Source: an uncultured Prevotellaceae bacterium (GTDB taxonomy: Bacteria > Bacteroidota > Bacteroidia > Bacteroidales > Muribaculaceae). Taken from it: a stretch of 48,625 nt of DNA. The notes under the pieces are model-generated. The model did no database searches. It was not told the DNA's origin and saw only the letters and a list, made by a program, of their open reading frames with translations. Both the position numbers and the translations under genes were made by a program. Where the stretch lies: positions 1 through 48,625 of the forward strand of contig ONJX01000020.1 in assembly GCA_900318255.1 (NCBI GenBank), in the 5' to 3' direction. This document shows, piece by piece, positions 15,255 through 23,906 of the stretch (the first letter of the stretch is position 1; the number at the start of each line of letters is the position of its first letter).

Positions 15255-17096
15255 CTATTGATTTCCTAAAAGGGCACTATAGACAGCTGTCACGTCGGCA
15301 GCGGTGATGGTGCCATCGCCGCTTTGGTCGCCATTGACGATGTGGCTACTGTCGTTGTTGAGTATGAAATTATAGAGTGCTGTAATGTCGGCAGCAGTCA
15401 CAACTCCGTCGCCGTTCACGTCGCCAGGAACCATGTTGTTTTTCATTATAAGCTCGCAGTCGAAATAAGCTCCGCCCCAGTTCTGCTGAATATAGACTGA
15501 CAAGACATTCTTTCCTTGCTGGAAAACCGTTGCAGGCACATTGTAGCTATCGTAACTGTTTGCCCAGTTGCAGTTTGCCGGTGTTGCTGTCCACCCTTGC
15601 TCGTTAATCACCTCGCTGCCGTTTACATAAACCACCATGTTGTCGTCGTGTACACAATTAAACGTGTAAGTAGCATTGGGGTAGTAATAGGGTAAGTCAA
15701 ACGTGCGCACAAAGTAGAAACAGTTGTACTCACCATACCAATGGCTATTATAACGCAGATTGCTGAACGGCCCACCAGTGTGGCCTGGGCTGGCAATGGG
15801 CATGAGCACTTGGTGCCACTGGGGTGAGTCGAAGCTCTCGCCACTCATCCAGCCAGCAGGCGCAGCGGGCCACACCTCGCTGCCGGCGGGGCCAGTGCGA
15901 TAGTCATGATAGGCCATTGCATAATATGGAACTCGCTGACCATTTTGCAGCAAGAGTGTCTCGTTCTCGTGAAGAGGACAAAAGCTGCAAATGTCATTAT
16001 AGAAATTATGCTGCTCGGTTGGAGGCAAGATTTCAAATCGCTTAGCCTGGCAATCATCGCACACTCGGGTGAGCTGCCCCGGCTCGCCACACGTTGGCTC
16101 AATATCGGTTGTAGCATAACCCCAACTGTGATTTTGACCATTAATCCACACTTCGCTCAGCTGAACGTTATCGGTTACTCCTTGTGTGGCAATGAATTTG
16201 AAAAATCTAAACTTGCGACTGTCATTAACCGTGAAGACTACCTCTTGCTGGTCGGCAAAAGGCATGGGACAATCGGTGCGCACATCTATGTCAACCCAGT
16301 TAACGTAGTCGGTAGAGCCTTGCAATTTCCAGCTTCGCAAGGAACGATTATAGTATTGGCGCGTATCACCAGCAGTGACTATAGAGTATTGCTTTACAGC
16401 CACCTCGGCCGAAGCGTTCACGATAAACCAGCAGTTCTCAACCGGGCCATAATACTTGGTTGCAGCATTGTTGTCGATTAGATTGTTGCTCGTCTCGGTC
16501 GATACAGCCGACTGGCCTCCATCAAGAAATCCATATTTCACTCCATCGGCATCCTGGCGTGTCCAGCTCGAGTCATCGGGAGGCGCCACTCCGGCAATAG
16601 CTAATTCAACGATGAACGGCGCCATGGGCCACTCTGCCACATCCATATATCTCAAATCTCCATACTGGTCAACGTAGGTGCGCATATACAGATAATGAGG
16701 CACTCCAAAACCATCATATCGCAAATAGAAATCATACTCATTGTGAAGCTCTACCACCACATACTGATTAGGATTAATATCAGGATCGTCGTTGAGGAAT
16801 TGTCCCAAACTGAGGTATTTACCCTTGCCCTTGTTATAAACTCTGTAACCACTTCCCTCATCTCCCACAAAGCACCACATGCTATAGGCATCGCTATTGC
16901 TTACCGACTCGGGGAAGTTCGTGTCTTGATCATCGGCATTAGCAACCACATAATAATCTTTAATATCATCATACTTGAGGAAATACCAATAAGTGGATGG
17001 GAGATTGGGGTCGCTCGTTGGCTTAAAAGGCAAATCGCTAGCCATCATCTCACAAAAAGACGAAATCAATAATAATGCAATTAATGCTTTTTTCAT
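15255..17096 (-). CDS. Secreted multidomain protein: trefoil-like, F5/8 type C, jelly-roll and dockerin-type tail
   Basis: Protein of 613 aa and first gene of the leftward island. Order: signal peptide (about 1-19); trefoil-like domain (about 35-160, WCFVGDEGSGYRVYNKGKGK) shared with the next gene; F5/8 type C (discoidin) domain (about 180-320, SLRSWKLQGSTDYVNWVDID and VQLSEVWINGQ); Cys-rich linker with CxxC pairs (TRVCDDCQAK, ICSFCPLHE); a jelly-roll domain (about 400-545, HDDNMVVYVNGSEVI) of the kind found beside glycoside hydrolases; and two dockerin repeats (about 553-610). No catalytic module is recognised, so carbohydrate binding is inferred. Confidence 0.8.
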   Translation of the reverse strand: MKKALIALLLISSFCEMMASDLPFKPTSDPNLPSTYWYFLKYDDIKDYYVVANADDQDTNFPESVSNSDAYSMWCFVGDEGSGYRVYNKGKGKYLSLGQFLNDDPDINPNQYVVVELHNEYDFYLRYDGFGVPHYLYMRTYVDQYGDLRYMDVAEWPMAPFIVELAIAGVAPPDDSSWTRQDADGVKYGFLDGGQSAVSTETSNNLIDNNAATKYYGPVENCWFIVNASAEVAVKQYSIVTAGDTRQYYNRSLRSWKLQGSTDYVNWVDIDVRTDCPMPFADQQEVVFTVNDSRKFRFFKFIATQGVTDNVQLSEVWINGQNHSWGYATTDIEPTCGEPGQLTRVCDDCQAKRFEILPPTEQHNFYNDICSFCPLHENETLLLQNGQRVPYYAMAYHDYRTGPAGSEVWPAAPAGWMSGESFDSPQWHQVLMPIASPGHTGGPFSNLRYNSHWYGEYNCFYFVRTFDLPYYYPNATYTFNCVHDDNMVVYVNGSEVINEQGWTATPANCNWANSYDSYNVPATVFQQGKNVLSVYIQQNWGGAYFDCELIMKNNMVPGDVNGDGVVTAADITALYNFILNNDSSHIVNGDQSGDGTITAADVTAVYSALLGNQ

Positions 17097-17131
17097 TTTA
17101 TATTTTATAATATTTTTATATTAATTTTTGG

Positions 17132-17162
17132 CAAATTTATCATTAACATTTAATTTATTCAA
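17132..17162 (-). promoter_or_regulatory. Promoter of the leftward secretome island
   Basis: On the minus strand TTG (17160-17162), a 20-nt spacer and TAAATTTG (17132-17139) match the primary-sigma consensus, about 35 nt upstream of the first island gene. The TGCAACC array starts 19 nt upstream of its -33 element. Confidence 0.85.
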
Positions 17163-17180
17163 CTATTTCATCATATAATT

Positions 17181-17247
17181 GGTTGCAAAAGCACAAAGTG
17201 CAACCAAAATGACAAAAATGCAACCACATTTGTTCAAAAATGCAACC
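17181..17247. promoter_or_regulatory. Candidate operator: phased TGCAACC array
   Basis: TGCAACC occurs at 17199-17205, 17219-17225 and 17241-17247, and inverted as GGTTGCA at 17181-17187. Start-to-start distances are 18, 20 and 22 bases, close to two helical turns, each direct copy being preceded by A-rich sequence. AraC-family proteins typically bind direct repeats about 21 bp apart, and the divergent gene encodes one. Placement just upstream of the island -33 box fits activation. Binding is inferred. Confidence 0.65.
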
Positions 17248-17349
17248 GCACCCCATGTGTTTTATTGTTTTTAAACAACTATAATAACTAATTCCGAATA
17301 AATTAGGCGGCGGCTCGCAAATAAAAATGAAATAATTTGTATATTCATT

Positions 17350-17379
17350 TTGTTTTTCTCTCGCCTTGCACTAATTTTG
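17350..17379 (+). promoter_or_regulatory. Promoter of the AraC-type regulator gene
   Basis: TTG (17350-17352), a 19-nt spacer and TAATTTTG (17372-17379) fit the consensus. The start codon at 17384 lies only 4 nt beyond the -7 box, so the transcript may be leaderless. Confidence 0.8.
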
Positions 17380-17383
17380 CAAC

Positions 17384-18484
17384 ATGGAACAGCTATATCA
17401 TATTATCGATGCCTTTTTCGCTCCAGGCATTTTAACAGGCCTGGCGGTGTGCTTATTCTTCTTGTATATCCCTCCCAAAGCGGCGCTGCGCAACTATCGC
17501 ATTGCACGCTATGTGATGGGAGCCGCCTATCTGTTCTATGCCCTATGCATCTATCTTGAGTATCATGTGTTTGACGCTAGTGACAACTCTGCTCTCATCA
17601 AGCCTATTATCATGTTTATAGCTTGCTTCCAGGCATTCCTTTTTACATATACAATGATTACTTTAATTAGAGCCAATTATCCAACTCTACGTCAAGCACT
17701 TATAGAGCTCACAATCATTGTAGTATTGTCAGCAGCTTTAATCACAATATATTTACACTATGGCGCTACAATAGCAAGCTGGGCAACTTGGATTTATATT
17801 ACATTCTACATGGCTCTGCTCGCTCGTTATGTGATGCTCTTTAACAAAGAATACCACCGCTATGAGAGCCAGATGGACAACTACTTCAGCGACGACGACT
17901 CACGGCGGCTCTACTGGGTGAAGCGCTCGTTCTACATCTCGCTCGCCGTGGGAGTGCTGGCGTTGCTTTATGCCCTAATGCCCACAACCCTCATGGGCAT
18001 CATTTTCATGACAATAGTAGTGGTGTTTTATGCCGCCTTTGGAGTGCGGTTCATCAACTATGTGCTACACTTCCAATCTATTGAAGCTGCCATGGTGCCC
18101 GAACAAGTTTTGGACAATAACGACAATCTTGAAGCCGATAACGAACTGATGCAACGCATCGACGAGGTGATGGAGGCCGAGAAGCTCTTCCGCAAGAGCG
18201 ACCTAGCGGTGAGCGACGTGGCAAAGCTGCTGAGCGAGCGGCCACGTGCGGTGTCGGTAGCAATCAACAGCTGCCGAGGCACTAACTTCAAAACCTATAT
18301 CAATGAGTACCGCGTTGCCCAGGCCAAGCAACTTCTCGATGAGGACAAAAGCAACCACCGCACCATCGACGCCATTGCCAGCGAAGCAGGCTTCGCCGAC
18401 CGCACCTCCTTCTACCGCGCCTTCAAGCGCTCACAAGGCATATCACCCACCGACTACCGTCTAGGAATAAGAAGGAGTGAATAG
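17384..18484 (+). CDS. Membrane-bound AraC family transcriptional regulator
   Basis: Regulator of 366 aa. The N-terminal half has about seven hydrophobic helices (roughly 14-32, 42-60, 69-93, 104-123, 128-148, 175-194, 197-218), a membrane sensor-like module. After an acidic linker, the C-terminal AraC double helix-turn-helix spans about 260-362 (VSDVAKLLSERPRAVSVAIN, then TIDAIASEAGFADRTSFYRA and FKRSQGISPTDYR). It is divergently transcribed from the nine-gene secretome island, with a phased TGCAACC array in between, so it probably controls that island in response to an envelope or extracellular signal. The signal is unknown. A strong promoter abuts the ATG. Confidence 0.88.
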   Translation: MEQLYHIIDAFFAPGILTGLAVCLFFLYIPPKAALRNYRIARYVMGAAYLFYALCIYLEYHVFDASDNSALIKPIIMFIACFQAFLFTYTMITLIRANYPTLRQALIELTIIVVLSAALITIYLHYGATIASWATWIYITFYMALLARYVMLFNKEYHRYESQMDNYFSDDDSRRLYWVKRSFYISLAVGVLALLYALMPTTLMGIIFMTIVVVFYAAFGVRFINYVLHFQSIEAAMVPEQVLDNNDNLEADNELMQRIDEVMEAEKLFRKSDLAVSDVAKLLSERPRAVSVAINSCRGTNFKTYINEYRVAQAKQLLDEDKSNHRTIDAIASEAGFADRTSFYRAFKRSQGISPTDYRLGIRRSE

Positions 18485-18774
18485 CGATATCACTGTGGGC
18501 ACCTCATTGACGCGAGTGTCTAAGACACATTCCTCGTTTACCAACTACTTGCGGAACTTGAATAATTAGTCCAGTTTAAAAAGTCGCTATTGTTGAAAAA
18601 ATCTAGCAAAACAACAAAAGAAGACACATCCAACAAACTTAATATCAATAAAATAGGATTAGTTGTAATTCGTTTAATTCGTGTGCTTTTATTTTTTAAA
18701 GGGGACTCAATTATTAAAAATAGGTGATATGCGAAAAAATGTGTAACTTTGCGGTCTATTTGTAAATATCGCTA
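18485..18774. other. 290-base intergenic region upstream of uvrA
   Basis: No gene is visible. It holds a -7-like TAACTTTG at 18744-18751, 23 nt before the uvrA ATG, without a matching TTG. A short direct repeat TAATTCGTTTAATTCGT lies near 18666-18682, similar to the repeated ATTTAAAACG sequence in the gap at 32890-32910. No terminator hairpin for the AraC gene was found. Confidence 0.5.
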
Positions 18775-21624
18775 ATGAAGAGCAATGACATTATAGTAAA
18801 AGGTGCGAGAGTTAATAACCTCAAGAACATTGATGTGACCATTCCACGCAACAAGCTGGTGGTGATAACCGGCTTGTCGGGGTCGGGCAAGTCGTCGCTG
18901 GCCTTCGACACGCTATATGCCGAGGGGCAACGGCGTTATGTCGAGAGCCTTTCGTCTTATGCCCGCCAGTTCCTGGGCCGCATGTCTAAGCCAGAGTGCG
19001 ACTTCATCAAGGGTCTGCCACCTGCCATCGCCATTGAGCAGAAGGTGAACAACCGCAACTCACGAAGCACGGTGGGCACGTCAACCGAGATATACGACTA
19101 CCTGCGCTTGCTCTTCGCCCGCGTGGGCAAGACCTATTCTCCGGTGAGCGGCGAACTGGTGAAGAAACACACCACTGCCGATGTCATCAATGCCATCAAA
19201 GCTCTGCCCGGTGGAGTGAAGTTTGCACTGCTCTCCCCTATCATTCTGCCCGAGGGTCGCAAGCTTAGCGAACAACTCGACATCCTGCTCAAGGGTGGCT
19301 ACTCCCGACTGGAAAATGGGGGCACATTCATTCCCATCACCGAGGTTATCGACTCACCGTGCGATGGCACTCAACGCTATCGCCTTCTCATCGACCGCAT
19401 GGCAGCACCCATCAGTGCCGACGATGAGCTGCGACTTCTCGACTCCATCGCCACCGCTTTCTATGAGGGCCATGATGAGTGTGTGTTGCTCGCTTTCAAT
19501 GCCGATGGCACCATGAGCGAGCAAGTCTTCTCCAAACGCTTCGAGGCCGACGGCATCACCTTTAAGGAGCCCACCGACCTGATGTTTAACTTCAACAACC
19601 CCATTGGCGCCTGCGAGACGTGCGAGGGGTTTGGAAGCGTAGTGGGCATCGACGAGAACCTGGTGGTGCCCAACAAAACACTGTCGGTCTTTGACGACGC
19701 CGTGATGTGCTGGCGCGGGCAAGTGATGAGTGAGTGGAAAAGCGCGTTCATCAGAGTCGCCTCACGACACGACTTCCCCATCCACCGCCCTTATTACCAG
19801 CTCACACAGCAGCAGCGCGACCTGCTGTGGCACGGAAGTGCCGATTTCCCAGGCATCGACGGCTTTTTTGAGTGGATAAAGAGCAAGTCCTACTCCATTC
19901 AATACCGTGTGCTGCTGGCACGCTACCGCGGCAAGACGGTGTGTCCCACCTGCCACGGCTCGCGCCTCAAGGCCGATGCCGGCTATGTAAAAATCAACGG
20001 CAAGACCATTGGCGACCTGGTGCACATGCCCATCGACGAGCTGGCGCAGTGGTTCCACGACTTGAACCTTAGCACCGAGGATGCCGCTATCGCCAAGCGA
20101 CTATTGACCGAGATCAACAACCGCCTGTCGTTCCTCATTGAGGTGGGCCTCCCCTATCTCACGCTCGACCGCCTCTCGGGGACGCTCTCGGGCGGCGAGA
20201 GCCAGCGCATCAACCTGGCCACATCGCTAGGCAGCACGCTGGTGGGCTCTATCTACATCCTCGATGAGCCGAGCATCGGTCTGCACCCACGCGACAACGA
20301 CCGCCTCATCCATGTGCTCAAGATGCTGCAAGCGCTGGGCAACACCGTGGTGGTGGTAGAGCACGACGAGGAGATAATGCGTGCAGCCGACTACATCATC
20401 GACATGGGTCCCGAAGCAGGACGACTGGGCGGACAGGTGGTGTATCAAGGAACTATCGACCAGCTCGTGCAACGGGGAACGAGGAGCGGAGAATGTGGAA
20501 CGGAGAACGACCCTTCCACCTCCCACCTTCCACCTTCCACCATTAGCTACACCCTCAAATATCTCACTGGCGAGATGAAAATCGCCGTGCCGCTGCATCG
20601 CCGCCACTGGAACAGCTATATCGAGGTGAAGGGTGCGGCACAAAACAACCTCAAGGGCATCGACGTGCGTTTCCCTCTTGGTGTGATGACCGTGGTTACC
20701 GGAGTGAGCGGTTCAGGAAAGTCAACACTTGTCAACGACATCCTCTTCCGCGCCCTGGCACGTCACTTGGGCGACAGCGCCGACGCACCAGGCACCTATT
20801 CCTCGCTCGGTGGAGACCTCGACCTGGTGAAGGCCGTGGAGTTTGTCGATCAAGACCCCATTGGCAAGTCGTCGCGCAGCAATCCGGCAATCTACCTTAA
20901 AGCCTTCGACGAGATACGCCAACTCTTTGCACAGCAGCAGCTTTCTAAACAGATGGGATATAATGCCGGCTTTTTCTCGTTTAACTCGCCTGGCGGACGA
21001 TGCGAGGAGTGCAAGGGCGACGGCAAAATCTCTATCGAGATGCAGTTTATGGCAAACATCACCCTCACCTGCGACACTTGCCACGGACGCCGCTTCAGCA
21101 ACAACGCTCTTGAGGTGCTATATCGCGGCAAGTCAATATATGACGTGCTGGAGATGACAGTCAATCAAGCCATTGAATTCTTCAGTGAAGAAAACACTTA
21201 CAACGAAAAGAAGATTGTAAACCGCCTCAAGCCACTGCAAGACGTGGGCCTGGGATACATCAAACTAGGGCAGTCGTCATCCACCCTCTCGGGCGGTGAA
21301 AACCAGCGCGTGAAGCTCGCAAGCTTCCTGAGCGGTGAGAAAAAGAACCACACGTTATTTATTTTTGACGAACCTACCACAGGTTTGCACTTCCATGACA
21401 TCAACACGCTGATGAAGTCGTTTAATCAACTCATCGACCGCGGCAACACGATTATCATCATTGAGCACAACCTTGAAGTGATAAAATGTGCCGACCACAT
21501 CATCGACCTCGGTCCCGAGGGGGGCGAAGGCGGGGGCACCATTGTCGTCACCGGCACTCCAGAGCAGGTTGCCAAGCACCCCACCAGCCACACGGCCAAA
21601 TACCTCAGGTCAATGCACAACTAA
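18775..21624 (+). CDS. uvrA: UvrABC system protein A (excinuclease ABC subunit A)
   Basis: DNA damage recognition ATPase of nucleotide excision repair, acting with UvrB and UvrC. Full length at 949 aa. Two ABC ATPase units are visible: Walker [10 protein letters not shown] (33-41) and GVSGSGKST in the C-terminal half, signatures [16 protein letters not shown] and [12 protein letters not shown], and Walker [10 protein letters not shown] and IFDEPTTGL. The zinc-binding modules show as CETCEG, CPTCHG, CEECKG and CDTCHG. Oddity: residues about 566-590 come from a degenerate heptanucleotide repeat (20474-20540) that reads through in frame, placed just before the second ATPase half where the family has a linker. 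The gene is otherwise intact. Confidence 0.98.
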   Translation: MKSNDIIVKGARVNNLKNIDVTIPRNKLVVITGLSGSGKSSLAFDTLYAEGQRRYVESLSSYARQFLGRMSKPECDFIKGLPPAIAIEQKVNNRNSRSTVGTSTEIYDYLRLLFARVGKTYSPVSGELVKKHTTADVINAIKALPGGVKFALLSPIILPEGRKLSEQLDILLKGGYSRLENGGTFIPITEVIDSPCDGTQRYRLLIDRMAAPISADDELRLLDSIATAFYEGHDECVLLAFNADGTMSEQVFSKRFEADGITFKEPTDLMFNFNNPIGACETCEGFGSVVGIDENLVVPNKTLSVFDDAVMCWRGQVMSEWKSAFIRVASRHDFPIHRPYYQLTQQQRDLLWHGSADFPGIDGFFEWIKSKSYSIQYRVLLARYRGKTVCPTCHGSRLKADAGYVKINGKTIGDLVHMPIDELAQWFHDLNLSTEDAAIAKRLLTEINNRLSFLIEVGLPYLTLDRLSGTLSGGESQRINLATSLGSTLVGSIYILDEPSIGLHPRDNDRLIHVLKMLQALGNTVVVVEHDEEIMRAADYIIDMGPEAGRLGGQVVYQGTIDQLVQRGTRSGECGTENDPSTSHLPPSTISYTLKYLTGEMKIAVPLHRRHWNSYIEVKGAAQNNLKGIDVRFPLGVMTVVTGVSGSGKSTLVNDILFRALARHLGDSADAPGTYSSLGGDLDLVKAVEFVDQDPIGKSSRSNPAIYLKAFDEIRQLFAQQQLSKQMGYNAGFFSFNSPGGRCEECKGDGKISIEMQFMANITLTCDTCHGRRFSNNALEVLYRGKSIYDVLEMTVNQAIEFFSEENTYNEKKIVNRLKPLQDVGLGYIKLGQSSSTLSGGENQRVKLASFLSGEKKNHTLFIFDEPTTGLHFHDINTLMKSFNQLIDRGNTIIIIEHNLEVIKCADHIIDLGPEGGEGGGTIVVTGTPEQVAKHPTSHTAKYLRSMHN
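20474..20540 (+). repeat. Heptanucleotide repeat insertion within uvrA
   Basis: Five G-rich heptads (GGGGAAC GAGGAGC GGAGAAT and two more, 20474-20508) are followed after 4 bases by four C-rich heptads (CTTCCAC CTCCCAC and two CTTCCAC, 20513-20540). The halves are roughly reverse complements and could form a hairpin. Reading frame is kept. Confidence 0.85.
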
Positions 21625-21649
21625 GCTGCGCCGCTTTTTAGACATGGAC

Positions 21650-21709
21650 AACAACACAACAACATCATTCATTTAAGGACAGTAGAAAATAAATGTTGTT
21701 TTTGTTGTT
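21650..21709. terminator. Likely bidirectional terminator between uvrA and nhaD
   Basis: AACAACACAACAACAT (21650-21665) is nearly complementary to ATGTTGTTTTTGTTGTT (21693-21709), in a 117-base gap between convergent genes. The stem is AT-rich and imperfect, so efficiency is uncertain. Confidence 0.55.
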
Positions 21710-21741
21710 AATCGGTTGTGATTGTTGTTTTATAAGTCAAA

Positions 21742-23052
21742 TCACACTAGAATGAAATTCTCCAGCCAGATGAGGAGAATGCCTGCCAAGTAGCCCAGGA
21801 AAGCAATACCGGTAATGCGCTTGAAGTACCAGAAGAACGGTATCTTCTCAATGCCCATTGCCACGACTCCCGCAGCAGAGCCTATGATAAGCAGGCTACC
21901 TCCCACGCCAGCAGTGAAGGTGAGCAGGTGCCAGAACAAGCCATCCTCCACAAAGTAAGACAAATAGGTAGGATCGCCACCAGTCATGCCCGAGAACATC
22001 TTGATGCATGCAGCCACCAGTGGCACGTTATCTACTATTGACGAGAGCACGCCTATCAAGGCAGCAATGCTCACCGGCTCGTGGATATTGTCGTTCAAGT
22101 ATCCAGCCACATTGTGCAGAATACCCGCCTGCTGCAAGGCCGACACGCTCATGAGGATACCCAGGAAGAAGAGTATCGACGACATGTCGATGTGGCGCAT
22201 TGCCTGCGACACGCGACCACCTAGCTTGGGGTCAATCTTGTAGCGAGTAATCAATATCTCGGTCACGAGCCAAATAATGCCGAGCGACATCATCATGCCC
22301 ATATATGGCGGCAGATGGGTGATGGTTTTAAACACAGGCACAAATAGCAAGCCCGCAATACCAAGAATGAGGATGGCCTTGCTGATGTGAGGATGCTCTT
22401 GCGACATCATTATCGCCTCCTCACGGCGAGCCATGGGCTTGGGCATGGGCTCTTTCTTAATCCAGTGTGTGGCAATAGCTACTGGGACAATTACCGAGAC
22501 AACAGAGGGCAAAAGCAAGTTCTCTATAAGGCTCATGGCAGTCACCTTATCGGCCATCCACAGCATGATGGTGGTCACGTCACCAATGGGCGACCAGGCG
22601 CCACCGCTGTTGGCAGCAAGCACAATCACACCAGCAAAAATCCAGCGCTCCTTCTGGTCGGGCAGCAGGCGACGCAGCATCATAATCATGATGATGGTGG
22701 TGGTCATGTTGTCGAGCACTGCCGACATGAAGAATGTGGTTATCGACAAAATCCACATCATGCGCCGCTTGTTCTTAGCATGAATGTGCTCGGTGATAAA
22801 GCTGAAACCTCCATAGCGGTCGATATGCTCCACAATGGTCATCGCAGCAATGAGGAACATCAATATCTCGCACGTCTCGCCAAGAAATGCAAGCAATGCT
22901 TCCTCTTTAACATCGTGGGTGCACAAAGAATATATCGACCACAGCACTCCACACATAATGAGCGCAAAGGTCGATTTGTTGATTTTCAACGTGTGCTCGA
23001 GAGTAATCAACAAATAACCTATCACAAAAATTGTGACTAATGCTATTGCCAT
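21742..23052 (-). CDS. nhaD: Na+/H+ antiporter, NhaD type
   Basis: Inner-membrane sodium/proton antiporter of the ion-transporter superfamily, 436 aa, about 12 hydrophobic helices. Family marks are SAVLDNMTTTIIMIMMLRRL and NSGGAWSPIGDVTTIMLW, the paired re-entrant motifs with Asp/Asn/Thr residues thought to carry Na+, and near the end GVLSSIVDNVPLVAACI, the second half of the inverted repeat. Role: sodium export and pH homeostasis. It lies 32 nt downstream of the DUF4293 gene on the same strand, so co-transcription is possible. Confidence 0.92.
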   Translation of the reverse strand: MAIALVTIFVIGYLLITLEHTLKINKSTFALIMCGVLWSIYSLCTHDVKEEALLAFLGETCEILMFLIAAMTIVEHIDRYGGFSFITEHIHAKNKRRMMWILSITTFFMSAVLDNMTTTIIMIMMLRRLLPDQKERWIFAGVIVLAANSGGAWSPIGDVTTIMLWMADKVTAMSLIENLLLPSVVSVIVPVAIATHWIKKEPMPKPMARREEAIMMSQEHPHISKAILILGIAGLLFVPVFKTITHLPPYMGMMMSLGIIWLVTEILITRYKIDPKLGGRVSQAMRHIDMSSILFFLGILMSVSALQQAGILHNVAGYLNDNIHEPVSIAALIGVLSSIVDNVPLVAACIKMFSGMTGGDPTYLSYFVEDGLFWHLLTFTAGVGGSLLIIGSAAGVVAMGIEKIPFFWYFKRITGIAFLGYLAGILLIWLENFILV

Positions 23053-23084
23053 CGCTAGTGATGAATTTTATTTCAGGGAAAATG

Positions 23085-23507
23085 TTATCTGATTCTACTA
23101 CTACCGCTCAACAAACGCTGGTCGTGAGAGATGCCTTTGTGAGCCAGAAGCAAAAATATTATCGACAGTACAGGAAGAATGTTATAATAGGTAATGCTTC
23201 CAAGCAAGTCACCATCCTTTTGCATCAAGGCTATGCAGCACACGGTAGCTAAGGCGGCAATGATCAAAAGGATATTTACAACGCAAAGCGTTTTCTGAAA
23301 TCTCAAACTCTTGAATTTGAAAATTGTGATGAACGACAACAAAGCGGTGAGGCAACTCAAGATGAAAGGAACCATGTCAACACCTTCTCTGTATCCACCA
23401 AGAATAGTCTTGCCATTGGTGTCCCACAGTGAAGGCATAAAAGCGTAGATGCCCATCAAGATGGCTGCAATCAAGAGAAATAAAGATTGTTTTCGTTGGA
23501 TTACCAT
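23085..23507 (-). CDS. DUF4293 family membrane protein
   Basis: Bacteroidetes-specific inner-membrane protein of 140 aa with four hydrophobic helices (about 8-26, 47-63, 73-92, 104-122). Family marks are the MVIQRKQSLFLL start and the C-terminal ending DQRLLSGSSRIR, which resembles the conserved D..L..S..RIR tail. Function unknown. It has its own promoter at 23565-23594 and precedes nhaD by 32 nt. Confidence 0.8.
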   Translation of the reverse strand: MVIQRKQSLFLLIAAILMGIYAFMPSLWDTNGKTILGGYREGVDMVPFILSCLTALLSFITIFKFKSLRFQKTLCVVNILLIIAALATVCCIALMQKDGDLLGSITYYNILPVLSIIFLLLAHKGISHDQRLLSGSSRIR

Positions 23508-23564
23508 GTTATTACCTGTTGAAAACGTTAATATTTGTTTTTATTTGTTTCGCTTATTTTACTG

Positions 23565-23594
23565 CAAAAGTAATGCAATCTATCATAACTGCAA
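23565..23594 (-). promoter_or_regulatory. Promoter of the DUF4293-nhaD unit
   Basis: On the minus strand TTG (23592-23594), a 19-nt spacer and TACTTTTG (23565-23572) match the consensus, about 58 nt before the DUF4293 ATG. Confidence 0.8.
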
Positions 23595-23743
23595 AATAAA
23601 AAACATATTTTTTGTCAGTTTTCACGCAAATTGACTTTTTTTGCACAGTTTTTATGTTTTAAGCTTTTCACGCATAATCTATTCGGCAGCAACCATGATG
23701 ATAGTTACAATTCATGGCGTGCTTTATTCCTCCATAATAAAGA

Positions 23744-23776
23744 GATGACTCGATGCATTCACTGCGTCGAGTCATC
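23744..23776. repeat. Strong hairpin between gpmI and DUF4293
   Basis: GATGACTCGATGC and GCGTCGAGTCATC pair over 13 bp (one G-T wobble) around a 7-nt loop. No T-run follows on either strand. It lies in the 389-base gap 23508-23896, which otherwise holds the DUF4293 promoter, a short GC-rich hairpin AGCCGC-GCGGCT at 23857-23871 and a heptad repeat. Confidence 0.75.
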
Positions 23777-23871
23777 ATAGTAAAACGAGTATATGAAATG
23801 AAAAAAATGTATTGTGTATTTAATTTTATATTTCGTTTAGTTATTTTTATCTTCACAGCCGCAACGCGGCT

Positions 23872-23906
23872 TCACTTAACTCTTAACACTTACAACTTAA
23901 CACTTA
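23872..23906. repeat. Heptanucleotide repeat at the 3' end of gpmI
   Basis: Five heptads of the form xxxCTTA (TCACTTA ACTCTTA and three more). The last ten bases overlap the gpmI coding end and supply its final codons and stop. Confidence 0.8.
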
